A stretch of DNA of 64,000 bases from Mesostigma viride (lineage: Eukaryota; Streptophyta; Mesostigmatophyceae; Mesostigmatales; Mesostigmataceae), in the NCBI GenBank assembly GCA_009746045.1, contig RPFO01000050.1, forward strand, positions 3,801,949-3,865,948, written 5' to 3'. The position numbers and the translations under genes were made by a program. Numbering within the stretch: position 1 is the stretch's first letter; each line of letters opens with the position of its first letter. Positions 52,709 to 63,179 of this stretch are shown here, piece after piece. The notes beneath the pieces are model-generated. The model saw nothing but the letters and a program-made list of their open reading frames with translations, was not told where the DNA came from and ran no database searches.

Positions 52709-53486
52709 TGTAACGACTAAAAATGATCATCAACATCATCCACAGTCCAATATGAAAGATCTTTTACCTGGGTTGCTTTCCTGAGTCGCAGAACTTCAAG
52801 TATCCGAGCAACGTTGAGATGGAAATTCCACAGCACGTGATTTAGGGAATCACAACCCCTTGTAGACACAAAGACAAGCTCGTGTATAGACGGCCTCTGT
52901 GGAACTGAAGGTTGTCTATAGCCAAGGGGCTCTTATGGATTGGACAACAAAGCCAAGCTTTATTATACCATGGTGAATCAAAACCAACGTAGCAACAATG
53001 GCGACCCCACGTCCTTGATATCGACGTGCTTGTCGAGCTTGCTCCAACCTTAGCCTGAAGAGAACCAATCAGAACCATGGAATCCTATACAAGATCTTCG
53101 TATCCATCCTAGTCACACAAAACAGAACAACACCACACACAGCCTGGCAGAATCTTTCCATGAGATCTAATCTGTCGTGAGCACTGAAGTCCCAAAGGAG
53201 CATTTAAGACTCAATAGTACCAACTAACAAACTACAACCCCACGTGGATCAGGCCACGACCAATGAGGGCTCCTATCAGTAGTATCAGCCAACAAACTAC
53301 AACCCTACGTGGATCAGGCCACGACCAATGAGGGTTCCTATCAGTTGGCTGACAAAGTATCAGCTCCAAGTACCGTCGTCTTAGAAACCTCATAACTTTC
53401 TCAATACTGATCCAAAAGTCCTCGAATAAAAGCCAAACATTCACAAAACAAAGGATGTAACAACAAAGTCATTTTTGCTTGTTACA
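52709..53486 (-). repeat. 3' LTR (complete, 778 bp)
   Basis: On the plus strand it runs TGTAAC...GTTACA, a six-base terminal inverted repeat with canonical TG/CA ends. Bases 52709-52991 match 61398-61680 with one difference. An internal tandem duplication of about 63 bp starts near 53225 and repeats near 53288, sharing ACGTGGATCAGGCCACGACC. Confidence 0.92.
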
Positions 53487-53503
53487 TATCTCCCCCTCAA
53501 AAC
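53487..53503 (-). promoter_or_regulatory. Polypurine tract
   Basis: On the minus strand TTTTGAGGGGGAGATA lies directly before the LTR start TGTAACAAG, as expected for the plus-strand primer of reverse transcription. Confidence 0.85.
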
Positions 53504-53898
53504 TGGACCTCCCAGGTCCAATAGCCAACTCTTGAAGGCAGAGGAACATTGAACAGAAATCCACCATCTCTTGGGAAAAGCAGATGGGTTTTTACATCCC
53601 TGAAAACAGGGCCTCCTATCTCATAACATCTAGTCACAGGTCTCTACAGCAAACAAGTCACTACCTTATCTACTATAAAGCCAGATAAACATCTCATAAT
53701 ACAAGGTCTTCCATTCAGCATCCTGGAACCTGGAACTCTGGACTGGAACATCAGAACTGGACTGGAGCCCCCCCCCATCATCCATCCTGGAATCCCCCCC
53801 TCACACCACAATCCAAAGCACCTTCCATACTCTTCCCCCATCCTTCCCCATCCTCTTCCTGCACAGCTCTGTTCTTCACAGGCTATACCAATCCCCAT

Positions 53899-55048
53899 TC
53901 ACCCATCCTTGCCCCTGGTCCCAAACAAGGGAAACTGCTCCACCATGTGAACCAAGTCTGGCCAGTTCCTGCTGACCTGCAGCACCATGCACGTCTCTGC
54001 AGCCCCTGCTGCCATCTGGGCAACATAACGCAGGCATGTCCCTGGGTAGGAGAGAAGCACCACAGACTGGCTCTCAGGATCCATCACCCAAGTAGAAGAC
54101 GTCTTGTGCCTGCTCACCCATGACCTGTACGCCCACCAGAACTGGAGAAAGGTCTTGACCACTGACCACTTAGCACCTGTCAAAGGCACCAACACCCTCA
54201 ATGGGGTCAGACGAACCTTGAGCTCCATGGTGAACTTAGGCAACCCTGGGCTGCAGAAAAGGTTGGATGTCTCCAAAGGGAAGCACCCATTGACCGAGCT
54301 GGAAGAAGAAGGAGCCAAGTCAAAATCTCCCTGCTGCACTGAAAACTCCAACAACTCCATGTAGGACCTCACCCATGCTCACTGGCTGGAACTGCATGAA
54401 GGCTCCTTTCAAAGCCTCAGGCAAGGTGGTCAACATATCCTGCCCCTCTGCAGGTCTCATGTCAATCTCAGGTCCTGGAGTCAAGGCAAACATCCTGTGC
54501 AACAGGTGGCCCACAAAAGGAGAGCCAATCTCATACAGGCTGGTGTGCAACTGAGACAAGACCTCCTCCACATAACCCTCAGGGCTCACTTCCCCCTCCT
54601 CCCTGTTAAGGGCAGCCACTGCCTTGGCCAGCGTCTCACAATGCTCACAAGGTCCCATGCACTTCCTGTGATCCACATAGGCCACCACATTCTTGACAGG
54701 TACCACATGACGAGGAATCTGAATGATGGGAGTGCTGCTGGAGCTGAGAGCTATGTTAACACCACTCCCCATCTGGGGCTGGGACAAGGACAACCCCTGA
54801 AGAAGCTCCTGTAGCTTATCCTGCTTGGAGATCACTGAATGCAAGAGCTTGTTAATGGTATCCATCTGCTGACCCCTCCTAAGGTCACGCCTGACAATAC
54901 TGTCAAACAGGGATTCCACATAACTCATGGGGTTGGGGTTTCTGGATGCATACCCGTGACCCCTTCCTCCGTGGTGGCGCCCAGGCCCAAGTTGGGGTAC
55001 GTGAACTCCTCCTCCATCTGGGACCCACAGCATGCACGAAGAAACCAT
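53899..55048 (-). CDS. Extra ORF (ORF3) downstream of pol, in env position
   Basis: Minus-strand frame 55048-54320 reads into a second frame 54372-53899; one frameshift (or overlap) separates them. The ATG is in the same frame as the chromodomain ORF and lies one codon after its TAA stop (TAA CGA ATG). The first part is predicted helical (MDTINKLLHSVISKQDKLQE), has a Cys cluster (KCMGPCEHCETL), and ends PEALKGAFMQFQPVSMGEVL. The second part has WWAYRSWVSRHK and ends FPLFGTRGKDG. I see no signal peptide, transmembrane anchor or env hallmark. I do not recognise the family. Chromoviruses usually lack an ORF here. The frame remains open over long stretches, which argues for past selection. Confidence 0.6.
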
Positions 55049-55051
55049 TCG

Positions 55052-55504
55052 TTAGTCCTGAGATATAGGAAGGGGAGCAGTGGTTTGCACCAACTCAGTA
55101 TACCAAGAAGGAAGAGTGAGCCCCTTCTTTTGGCAATACTCCTGGACCACTTCATGGCAGTGAGTCAAGTCAGACAACCACAGCCATGTGGCAGTAGACT
55201 CTAACTCTCCTTTCCAGTGCACCTTAAACTGCAGCTGCTTGGTCCTACCCTTTCCTTTGACTCTGTGAGCCACCAGCTGCTCCACTTCATATATCCTCTC
55301 CCCCTCAGTATCCAGCTCAAATGGTAATGGAGCAGAAAGGCGTCCCTGCAAGGTATTGCGTTTATACAGTTTGAGCTGGGCCAGGTGAAACACGTTAGTC
55401 TTAAGCCTCCAGTGGGAAGGCACCTGGACTTGAACTACAGTCCCATAGTGGAAGGTTTCAGGACAGGGTAAGGTCCCAACCACAAGGGTTGCAGTTTCCT
55501 GCAT
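55052..55504 (-). CDS. Integrase C-terminus with chromodomain (pol segment)
   Basis: This frame continues the integrase after a frameshift in the 55435-55504 overlap. It carries the WRLKTNVFHLAQLKLYK C-terminal block. A chromodomain-like segment follows: IYEVEQLVAHRVKGKGR, LQFKVHWKGELES, TATWLWLSDLTHC. The VHWKG and W motifs correspond to the methyl-lysine-binding fold that directs chromovirus integration to particular chromatin. The frame ends in TAA at 55052. Confidence 0.85.
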   Translation of the reverse strand: MQETATLVVGTLPCPETFHYGTVVQVQVPSHWRLKTNVFHLAQLKLYKRNTLQGRLSAPLPFELDTEGERIYEVEQLVAHRVKGKGRTKQLQFKVHWKGELESTATWLWLSDLTHCHEVVQEYCQKKGLTLPSWYTELVQTTAPLPISQD

Positions 55505-56790
55505 TGCTCCTTTTCAGGTAGCACACGATTAGCCTCCAAGAGCACCAGGTCACCAGGAGCCACAAAGGTGTGTGTAGCCAACATCTGTTGCCAAGCATTG
55601 TTTAAATACTTGTCCTGTGCATGCAACATCTGAGCAGCCACCATACTGTGAGCTTCCTGGAAGGATGCAATCAACTGGTGGACAGAGGTTAGGCGTCTTC
55701 TGAAGGGGCCTTCAGCATCCCTATCAGGTAACTCCAGGTCAAATGGAGTCAAGGGGCACTGGCCATGGCAAATGACAAATGGAGACATTTGGTGAGGAGC
55801 CAGGGGTGAGTTGTTGATGGCAAACTCTATGAAGGGAAGTTTCTTGTCCCATTCCTTGTTATCATGGGTACAATAGTGCTTCTGGCATTCCCGTACAATA
55901 CGGTTCAGCCTCTCCACAGCCCCCGTGCTGGCACACCTGTATGCTACTCCAAAGGCCAACTTAGTGTCTAGGATGTCAAAGAAGGACTTCCAAAACCCAG
56001 ACATCCACAAGGGATCCTGGTCAGTGATGATTACACGTGGCATGCCATGCAATCTGTACACCTCCTTCATGAACAACTCTACACACTGGGCAGCTGTGAG
56101 ATGGGCATTGCAGGGGATGAGGTGGCACATTCTAGACAGCCTGTCCATCACCACTAGTATCCTGTCATTGCCAGCATCAGAAACAGGCAAGCCACAAATG
56201 AAGTCCATGGTCACACTGATCCAGGGTCGAAGGGGAATAGGCATGGCCATAGGAAAGATAGGCACTGCCTGAGTCCTAACCTTATTCCTTTGGCATGAGT
56301 CACAGGAAGCCACATAGGCTTTGATATCACGAAACATGCCAGGCCACCAAAACCTCTCTTGTACTTCATGGAGAAGCTTAGCATACCCAGGATGACACGC
56401 AGTCACGTCGTCATGGAAGCAATGCAACACAGTGGGAATGGCCATTTCTGGCACATAGACCTTCCTGGTCACTACATGATCTGCATCCTGGGTGTGGACA
56501 TACAGGACTCCCTCCCAGTACTCCACAGGCCTGTTACCAAAGCTTCCTTCCTGAATGGCCTTAGTGGCCAGGTCCTCAGTTTTAGTGAAGGCCTTAATCA
56601 CGTCCAGCAGGGCTATACTCATAGGGTTAGGCAGGACTAGCTGTTTGCCAGGTCCTAAAGGCTGCAGCTGCAGCACCTCACCCTCCTGCAGGTGACTAGT
56701 GACTAGATGCTTGGATGACAGAACATCAGCCACAGGTGTACGTGACTTCCCCTTGATCTCAGCTGCCAATCCTCTAGACTTGGTCAGCAT
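55435..56790 (-). CDS. Integrase (pol segment)
   Basis: A 451-codon minus-strand frame. The zinc-binding HHCC region is seen in HCFHDDVTACHPGYAKLLHE and CDSCQRNK. The catalytic core has TMDFICGLPVS (first Asp), VIITDQDPLWMS (second Asp) and GAVERLNRIV (Glu), fitting D,D-35-E. The GPY/F region (LWLGPYPVL) is at the end, just before the frameshift into the chromodomain frame. Confidence 0.92.
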   Translation of the reverse strand: MLTKSRGLAAEIKGKSRTPVADVLSSKHLVTSHLQEGEVLQLQPLGPGKQLVLPNPMSIALLDVIKAFTKTEDLATKAIQEGSFGNRPVEYWEGVLYVHTQDADHVVTRKVYVPEMAIPTVLHCFHDDVTACHPGYAKLLHEVQERFWWPGMFRDIKAYVASCDSCQRNKVRTQAVPIFPMAMPIPLRPWISVTMDFICGLPVSDAGNDRILVVMDRLSRMCHLIPCNAHLTAAQCVELFMKEVYRLHGMPRVIITDQDPLWMSGFWKSFFDILDTKLAFGVAYRCASTGAVERLNRIVRECQKHYCTHDNKEWDKKLPFIEFAINNSPLAPHQMSPFVICHGQCPLTPFDLELPDRDAEGPFRRRLTSVHQLIASFQEAHSMVAAQMLHAQDKYLNNAWQQMLATHTFVAPGDLVLLEANRVLPEKEQCRKLQPLWLGPYPVLKPSTMGL

Positions 56791-57059
56791 CCCTGGCTCC
56801 AGTATCCACTTCCTGGGCCGTCCCTTCCCCTCCTAGGATTCTCTGTGCTTGGTTGTGTTGTGAGAGTGGGCTGGCTACCAGCAGAACCCTCCCAGACTGC
56901 TCTGCAGTGACTGACCCCCACCCTGGACGCCTGTCGACCCTGGGACAGAGCCCTGGTCAATGAGCATCTCGTGACTAAAGCTAGCCTCTACAGGGGGTTG
57001 GCTCAGCTTGGAGGTTTGCTGGTTAGCTGCCTGTGCCCTGGTGACAGCACCACACTCTA

Positions 57060-58516
57060 CTACAGAAACCATGGCAGCACAAATATCCAGATCCTCGTGA
57101 AATGTCCCATCAGATCCCTTCTTCTAGAGAGGGCGTCTGGCACCACATTCTGTGATCCTGGGACATACTGCACAGAGAAAGGATAGAATCCCCCTAGGTA
57201 CTCCATCCACCCAGCCATCCTCTTACTCATCCTACTCTGTTCTAGCACGTGCACCAAGGGCCTGTGGTCAGTCATCAGGGTGATAGACTCTTGCCCTAGC
57301 CCATCTGTAGCACTGCTAGCCACAGAAAACTGAGCTCCCTTCAACAGATGCTCCCACTTGTGACATGCTACCACTAAACCCAGCAACTCCTGCTCGTGTA
57401 CAGGGTAGTTACGTTCAGCTGAGCTCATGGTTTTAGACATGTACTCCACTGGCTGTGGTCCATAGCCATGGTCTTGCATCAGCACAGCACCTATGGCGCC
57501 TTGAGAGGCATCTGACCTAACCTGATAAGGTAGATCTGGGTTGGGACCCACTAGCACAGGGGTGGATGTGAGCTTCTGCTTCAACAGGTCAAAGGCCTGC
57601 TGACACCTATCTGTCCACTCAAACTGAACATCCTTCTTGATTAACTCAAGCAAGGGGGTGGAGATGGCAGCCATGTCAGGGATAAAACGCCTGTACCACC
57701 CCACCATGCCCAGGAAGGACTTGACATCATGTGCAGACTGCAACACAGGCCACTCAAGGATGGCAGCAATCTTAGCATTGTCAGGTGTCATACCCAAGGA
57801 ACTCAACTTGTACCCTAGGAACCCCACTTCATGCCCCCACTCCACCTTAGACCTCTTGACAGACAAGTGGTAGTGCTGGATGACCTTCAGGACCTCCTCC
57901 ACGTTCTCCAGATGCTCCTTGAACGTCTTTGAGTGCACCAGGATGTCGTCCATGTAGGCCACCACGCAGGTCCTGAACACGGGTCTTGCAGGGTCACACA
58001 GGTGGGCAATGTCTTTGAACCTGGGATTCCTGAGATCAGGGGAGATCTGAGGCAGAGAGTTCCCTGTCAGATGGCCAAAGATAGCATTCACAAACATCTG
58101 CATAGTAGCTGGGCTGTTGGAGGCCCCCATGGGCATCACAGTCCACTGGAACTGACCCCAGGGTGTGGAGAATGCAGTTTTTGGAATGTCCTCAGTAGCT
58201 ATCCTGATCTGCCAGAACGCGTGTCTAAGGTCAAACTTGGTGAAGTAAGATGATCCAGCTGTCCTCTCTAGCAGCTCATCAATCCGTGGCAAGGGATACT
58301 TGGACTTCACTGTGACCTTGTTCAGGCCTCTCAGATCAATGCACAACCGCCATCCACCATCATGCTTGGGACAAGCAAACACCCAGAGCTGAAAGGACTA
58401 TTGGCAGGAAGAATGAGTCCAGCTTCCAACAGGCCTGTCAAGATCACCTTCAGCTCTGCCATCTCAGCTGGCCCCATCCTGTACATGGGAACAAAGGGAG
58501 GCCTGGCACCATCCAC
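57060..58516 (-). CDS. Reverse transcriptase and RNase H (pol segment)
   Basis: Frame 58516-58331 gives the RT N-terminus (FVPMYRMGPAEMAELK, LLEAGLILPANSPFSS) and shifts into 58382-57060. That frame has WRLCIDLRGLNKVTVKSKYP, FTKFDLRHAFWQI, the catalytic VAYMDDILVHS (YMDD), and GFLGYKLSSLGM. RNase H follows: VRSDASQGAIGAVL, ERNYPVHEQELLGLV and MTDHRPLVHVLE. It ends beyond DALSRRRD with a shifted stop at 57060. A linker to integrase is in another frame at about 57072-56875. Confidence 0.93.
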
Positions 58517-58866
58517 AAGCTTGATGACATGAGTGATTGGCCCTTCAGGGGGTACTGTGGCATTTTGTCCTCAAAAATGGCAGCAAACCTGTCCAAAAGG
58601 GCATCATGCAGCTTCTGCTCCTCCTCTGTGACAGCTGGTACTGGGTTCACAGCATTCACCGTGTGGCCATGAGTCTCATCAGAGGGTGAGTTAGGAACCA
58701 GCTGTAAGAGAAAGACGTGTTCCACTGGGTAAGTAGCCAGGTAAGACAAGGTGTGATTGGCAGACCATACGTGCTTAAGTAAGTGCAGCACGTTTCTCTT
58801 CCAGTGAAGGCACCTTGACGTCCTCCTTGGCACCTGCAACCCCTCTCCCATCATTGACAGCCTCAT
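58450..58866 (-). CDS. Protease-RT linker segment of pol (frameshifted)
   Basis: It supplies LLKHVWSANHTLSYLAT and LHDALLDRFAAIFEDKMPQYP, the segment normally found just before the RT domain. It is in a different frame from both the protease frame and the RT frame, so two indels flank it (near 58800 and 58545). Confidence 0.75.
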   Translation of the reverse strand: MRLSMMGEGLQVPRRTSRCLHWKRNVLHLLKHVWSANHTLSYLATYPVEHVFLLQLVPNSPSDETHGHTVNAVNPVPAVTEEEQKLHDALLDRFAAIFEDKMPQYPLKGQSLMSSSLWMVPGLPLFPCTGWGQLRWQS

Positions 58867-59427
58867 TAGTAGAACAGCACTCTGTGACTGGTCTTTCTCC
58901 CCCCTTAATCACTGTGGTGGCGTCCCACACTGACCCATCCTGAAACTGCACCACCTTCTCAGACCACAAGATGGCAGGATTAGCAGACTCCAACCATGGC
59001 ATCCCCAGAATCACATCAGCAGCAGTGAGTGGAATGACATCTGCTGTGACAGACAAGGTTTGACGTGAGCACACTTGAAAAAGCAGTTGCACGTAGCCAG
59101 GTGAGTTACTCTGCCTACCATCAGAATATTGGACCTTAACAGGCACAGGGTGGGGGAGCACTGGTAGATGCAGCTCCTGCACCAAGGAAGTGGAAATGTA
59201 GTTACTTCCTGCACCTGAGTCAATCATGAAGAGACATAAAGGCTGAGCCAAAGGGACTGGCACGTTCAACAGCCTAGCCTGGAACTTCAAGAGTTGACTG
59301 GGAATAGGAGGGCCCAATGGGGTGGTGGAATCAGAGGCAGACAAGTTGTTCACAGGACGGACATGCACAGCAGGCAAACCAGTTAACTCCACCGCTGGAC
59401 GTAGTCCTGGGGGCTCCACTAGTTTTT
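58775..59427 (-). CDS. Retroviral-type aspartic protease (pol segment)
   Basis: The frame contains LCLFMIDSGAGSNYIS, the DSGA catalytic motif of retropepsins, then ADVILGMPWLESANPAILW, matching the second conserved hydrophobic-G block. It is in the -1 frame relative to gag and has no required start of its own, consistent with entry by the AAAAAAC frameshift at 59428-59422. Confidence 0.9.
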
Positions 59428-61169
59428 TGGCAGCTCAGGAGGATGATCTGAAGACGAGCTCCCCACTGAAGGCTGCACCTGCTGATCCTCTATGCCGTCT
59501 GCCTCTCCTTCTCCCTCCTCCTCCTCTGCTAGGAGGTGCCACAGGGCGTTGACCATCCGACGCCTGTCTTGCCTGCTGAAGCCCTTGGGCTGGAAGGGTC
59601 CCTTGCCCGAAGCCTGGAAGTTGGGTCTAAACCCAGGCTGTGCCCTGTGGTCGCTCTGGCTCACCCCAGGAGGGAAGATGGGTGGTCTGGTGAATGGAAG
59701 AACCCCCTGAGGACCCTTGGTGTCGCTTGGGAACTGGTCTCGCTTGGGGCAATCCCGTGCAAAGTGTCCCAGCTGGCCACACGTGAAACAGGCTCCTTTG
59801 GACTGCTCCATGGCACTGAGCTCCTCCATCACAGCGTTCAGCTGGTTCAGGGGCTTCTTAACAGCAGGCGCCTGGTTGCCTGCAGCAGGCTCCCACTTGA
59901 GGGAAAAGTCAGGGACACGGCACAGCGTGAGGGCATAAGACAGCACAGTATCCCACTTCCACTCGACATAGTCGAAAGGGGAGAAATGCTTGTCAATATC
60001 CACCCTGACTTGAGGGGGAGCCCATGCAGAAACCTGTGAAGAGCTTCAGAATCAGAGCACTGGGGGATTTTGGCCCTCAGGTTGGTAAACGTCTCTACGT
60101 ATTGTGGTAGTGTCAGGCCGGACTGAGTACAGTTGGCCAACGCGTCCCGGTCCAGACGGAGCTGGTCCTGGGGAAGGAGAAAACGTCGAAATGAAAGCAT
60201 GAGAGATGGCAAATCCTTGCAAGTATTACCTGCCGAGGATCGTAAAAACTCATCAAACCTGTCGGCTGCACTGTCGCTCATTCGCTGTCGAACCATCTTC
60301 TTCTGGATGTCCAGGGAAAGTCGTTCTTCCGCTCGTTTGCCGTAGTTAGCAAAGTGGATAGCGAACACATCCTGGAATCGAGTAGAGAAATGATCGAAAC
60401 TGCGGTGGGTTAGATTGGTGAGCGACAGCTTGTCTACGGATTCAATTTTTGGAAATGGCGGGGCGGAACCTTGATGCGGTGGTATAGTGACGGTCACGGG
60501 GACGTCGCTGGCGGGGGTGGTGAAGGTGACCGAGGTCGTCTGCGCTGGATCCTGCCTATCGCTATCCTGCGTCTCATTCCTCGTAGTAACTGCGGTACTA
60601 TTAGGTAAAACCCTTCCGTCACCCAACCGAGGAGCCTCTCTCCCCAATCCAGCAACCATGTCACGCATGGCCGCCTCCTCCTCCTCAATTCTCTGACGAA
60701 GTCTTCCCACATCCTGTTCCACCTCCTCCACCATCTTTCTATACATCGCTGCGTGTTGTTCATCGTGTAATAATCTGATTTTAGCTGCTGAGAGGCGATC
60801 CGCTGCAAGTCTGGTCCCGTCTCTTCCAGGCGTGGTATTTAGCGGGAAAAGAAATGAAGAAGATGCACTCCGCACAGGACTCGTTCGCGCGCTTGGAATC
60901 CTGGGCGACAGTGACGCTCCTCGACCCACGCCTGTCAGCGATGGTTCGCCTGGTTGGAGACCAGATGCAATGACGGAAAACTTGGGCCCTATGGACAACG
61001 AGGGCCGCCTCACTTCAGACATAGAAGTACGGTTGAAATCAAGTTGACGCCGTGGAGTACGAGCAGTTGTCTCAGCACCTTCCCTAGCAATGGGTTCCAG
61101 AGATGATGACGGATCTCCCAAACCTTGATTAGTAGGGGGTAAAGGTGATTGTGTCTTCGAACTACTCAT
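59419..61169 (-). CDS. gag polyprotein with CCHC zinc knuckle (one frameshift)
   Basis: The first frame runs from ATG at 61169 to about 60010. It has a Ser/Pro/Thr-rich N-terminus, a coiled-coil region (YRKMVEEVEQDVGRLRQRIE) and a capsid-like region (FDEFLRSSAGNTCK, LPQYVETFTNLRAKIPQCSD, LHRFLHGLPLKS). One base-level frameshift near 60010 moves to the frame ending at 59419. That part has the zinc knuckle CFTCGQLGHFARDC (C-x2-C-x4-H-x4-C) for RNA binding, then a Pro/Gln-rich tail. Confidence 0.9.
59422..59428 (-). promoter_or_regulatory. -1 ribosomal frameshift heptamer A AAA AAC
   Basis: On the minus strand the gag frame ends CCA AAA AAC TAG. The heptamer A AAA AAC is in the correct phase for -1 slippage, and the -1 frame continues directly into the protease. 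A small GGAC-TAC-GTCC hairpin lies 18 bases downstream. The stop TAG is at 59421-59419. Confidence 0.75.
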
Positions 61170-61380
61170 ACTTCCACATGGAGTCGCGATCGTCTGCCTA
61201 GTAGAGACAACGGTTACGGCTGACTTCTAGTGTTACAGAGCAAGACAGTCACATCAGGATGTGTCTCAATCTGTAACACCGTAAGTTTTCCGCAACTCTA
61301 TGAATCTTCTCGGATGACAGACATCTGATCAACGTTGTACTACCCGGAAGGTTGCGACTTCAAGAGAAACACCAAAGTAG

Positions 61381-61397
61381 AGATCCTCCGATACCAA
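61381..61397 (-). promoter_or_regulatory. Primer-binding site, initiator Met-tRNA type
   Basis: Immediately inside the 5' LTR the minus strand reads TTGGTATCGGAGGATC. TGGTATC followed by a purine-rich stretch is the usual PBS for initiator tRNA-Met 3' ends. Confidence 0.8.
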
Positions 61398-61680
61398 TGT
61401 AACGACTAAAAATGATCATCAACATCATCCACAGTCCAATATGAAAGATCTTTTACCTGGGTTGCTTTCCTGAGTCGCAGAACTTCAAGTATCCGAGCAA
61501 CGTTGAGATGGAAATTCCACAGCACGTGATTTAGGGAATCACAACCCCTTGTAGACACAAAGACAAGCTCGTGTATAGACGGCCTCTGTGGAACTGAAGG
61601 TCGTCTATAGCCAAGGGGCTCTTATGGATTGGACAACAAAGCCAAGCTTTATTATACCATGGTGAATCAAAACCAACGTA
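61398..61680 (-). repeat. 5' LTR, truncated (283 of 778 bp)
   Basis: It matches 52709-52991 with one base difference, then stops abruptly at 61680. The promoter-proximal (U3) part is missing; the adjoining sequence is a different minisatellite. Confidence 0.92.
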
Positions 61681-61689
61681 CACTAGGAA

Positions 61690-62030
61690 CTCGGCTTTGA
61701 GAATGGGTGAGAAATTGTGAGAAAAAGGGTGAGAAAGGTGAGAAAAAGGGTGAGAAATGGGTGAGAATGGGTGAGAAAGGTGAGAAAAAAGGGTGAGAAT
61801 GGGGTGAGAATGGGTGAGAAAACACGTTTCTCACCCGGGTGAGATTGCCCCAAAAAGGTGAAAAAAGGGGAAAAACGTGAGAAAAATCTCAAAAAACAGG
61901 ACATGAGATAAGTGAGAAAAACGGGAGGTGTGAAACGTGAGAAAAGTGAGAAAATCAGGACGTGAGAAAAGTGAGAAAAGTGAGAAAAACAGGACGTGAG
62001 AAAAGTGAGAAAAGTGAGAAAACACAGCGC
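61690..62030 (+). repeat. GTGAGAAA minisatellite
   Basis: Imperfect 8-12 bp units (GTGAGAAA, GTGAGAAAAAGG, GTGAGAAAAACAGGAC) begin about 10 bp after the truncated LTR. Minus-strand Phe-Ser-His-Leu frames are artefacts. Confidence 0.9.
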
Positions 62031-62197
62031 TGAAAAACACACCCATAATGCAATATGCTGGCAGCAGACACATGCATGCAGTGCCAGTAACAACCGCTGT
62101 TCAAAACAGCACGAACAATAATGATTTTTTCATTAAATGTTTGAATAATTTTAATGTTTACAGCTGCAAGAACCCGTTGATTCAACTATTCAACACT

Positions 62198-62345
62198 GTT
62201 ATGGCGTTATGTACATCTTCGGCATTCAAATATGCCTTTTCAACACAGTCTGTTATGGCGTTATGACATCTTCGGCATTCAATGCCTGTTCAACACAGTC
62301 TGTTATGGCGTTATGACATCTTTCGCATTCAATGCCTATCATCAA
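62198..62345 (+). repeat. Three tandem ~51-bp copies
   Basis: Units containing CTGTTATGGCGTTATG, CATCTT, GCATTCAA and CAACACAG start near 62198, 62250 and 62301. Confidence 0.88.
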
Positions 62346-62483
62346 ATACTATATGGTAGCTAGCTAAAAAAGCGGGCCGGTCGACAGGGCGTCACATGCT
62401 GACTTGAAAGTGGAACCGCTTGCATTTTACTCTCGTGGTCCCTGCAAGAAATAAAGCAAACCGACACAATATACGCAAGAGGA

Positions 62484-62819
62484 AAAGAAATCAGATCCTT
62501 GACATAGATGTAAGCGTTCTACAAGGATCTTGAGCTCAGCACCACCTAAAAATCCATGCAGCAAATGTGTATGGCAAATCATAATTCCATCAACATACAA
62601 TTCTACACATCCATGCATGCAAGAGGCCGGGGGAAAAAAAACAGGCCCTTGCAGATAAACATCTATACCTTCAAATGCCAAAATAATGACACCTATAATT
62701 CCCCCTAAAATGAAAGCAGTGCAAGAGACAAAAAAGACATCAGATCCTTGACATAGACATCACCATTCTACAAGGAAGAGCTCACCAGCACCTAACGGTC
62801 CATGCAGCAAATGTGTAGA
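62484..62819 (+). repeat. Direct repeat of ~85 bp, offset ~247 bp
   Basis: ATCAGATCCTTGACATAGA, then TTCTACAAGGA, then CCATGCAGCAAATGTGTA occurs at 62488-62571 and 62738-62819. Confidence 0.85.
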
Positions 62820-63022
62820 ACCCAACACTCACTCTTATGGCAAAGCAGCCCCATGTGGCAAGGCAGCACCATACACATGAATCACACCATGCGCCAGATG
62901 TCACACGAGCAAGGCACAACGTTGTCGTCGGATCAGAAAGCAACAAACGTGAAAACGCTAGCGGCCCAAATCTGAGATTCCGCGGAACACAGAAAATAAG
63001 AAAGCTCAGAAGCTACCAGCAA

Positions 63023-63087
63023 GGGATCGAACATATGACCTTTGGCATGATTTCGCGGCTGTGTGAGTCTCCTGATCCGAAGGCATC
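63023..63087 (-). repeat. tRNA-like / SINE candidate (second copy)
   Basis: Minus strand: GATGCCTTCGGATCAGGAGA, then about 40 bp later AAGGTC-ATAT-GTTCGATCCC. These are the same two blocks in the same order as at 20430-20506. Both copies are followed downstream by TTCCGCGGA. Confidence 0.4.
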
Positions 63088-63179
63088 TCACTTAATTAAC
63101 GTTTCGAAACAGCCAAACTGCGGAAAATCTCTTACCGGAGAGAGTTGCCAATATCAAGGAGACAACCAGCGCAGGCCAG

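Larger units (their letters stand above)
52709..61680 (-). mobile_element. Ty3/gypsy chromovirus LTR retrotransposon
   Basis: A minus-strand element of about 9 kb. It has a complete 3' LTR, polypurine tract, gag, protease, RT/RNase H, integrase with chromodomain, an extra 3' ORF, a primer-binding site and a 5' LTR truncated after 283 bp. The two LTR parts differ at one base in 283, implying recent insertion. At least six frame interruptions break gag and pol. The domain order PR-RT-RH-IN-chromodomain identifies a chromovirus. Because the 5' LTR is cut at 61680, no target duplication can be checked. Confidence 0.95.

Noticed and set aside
57933-58253. Plus-strand open frames across 54-60 kb
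   Set aside because: They are shadows of the minus-strand gag-pol coding sequence.
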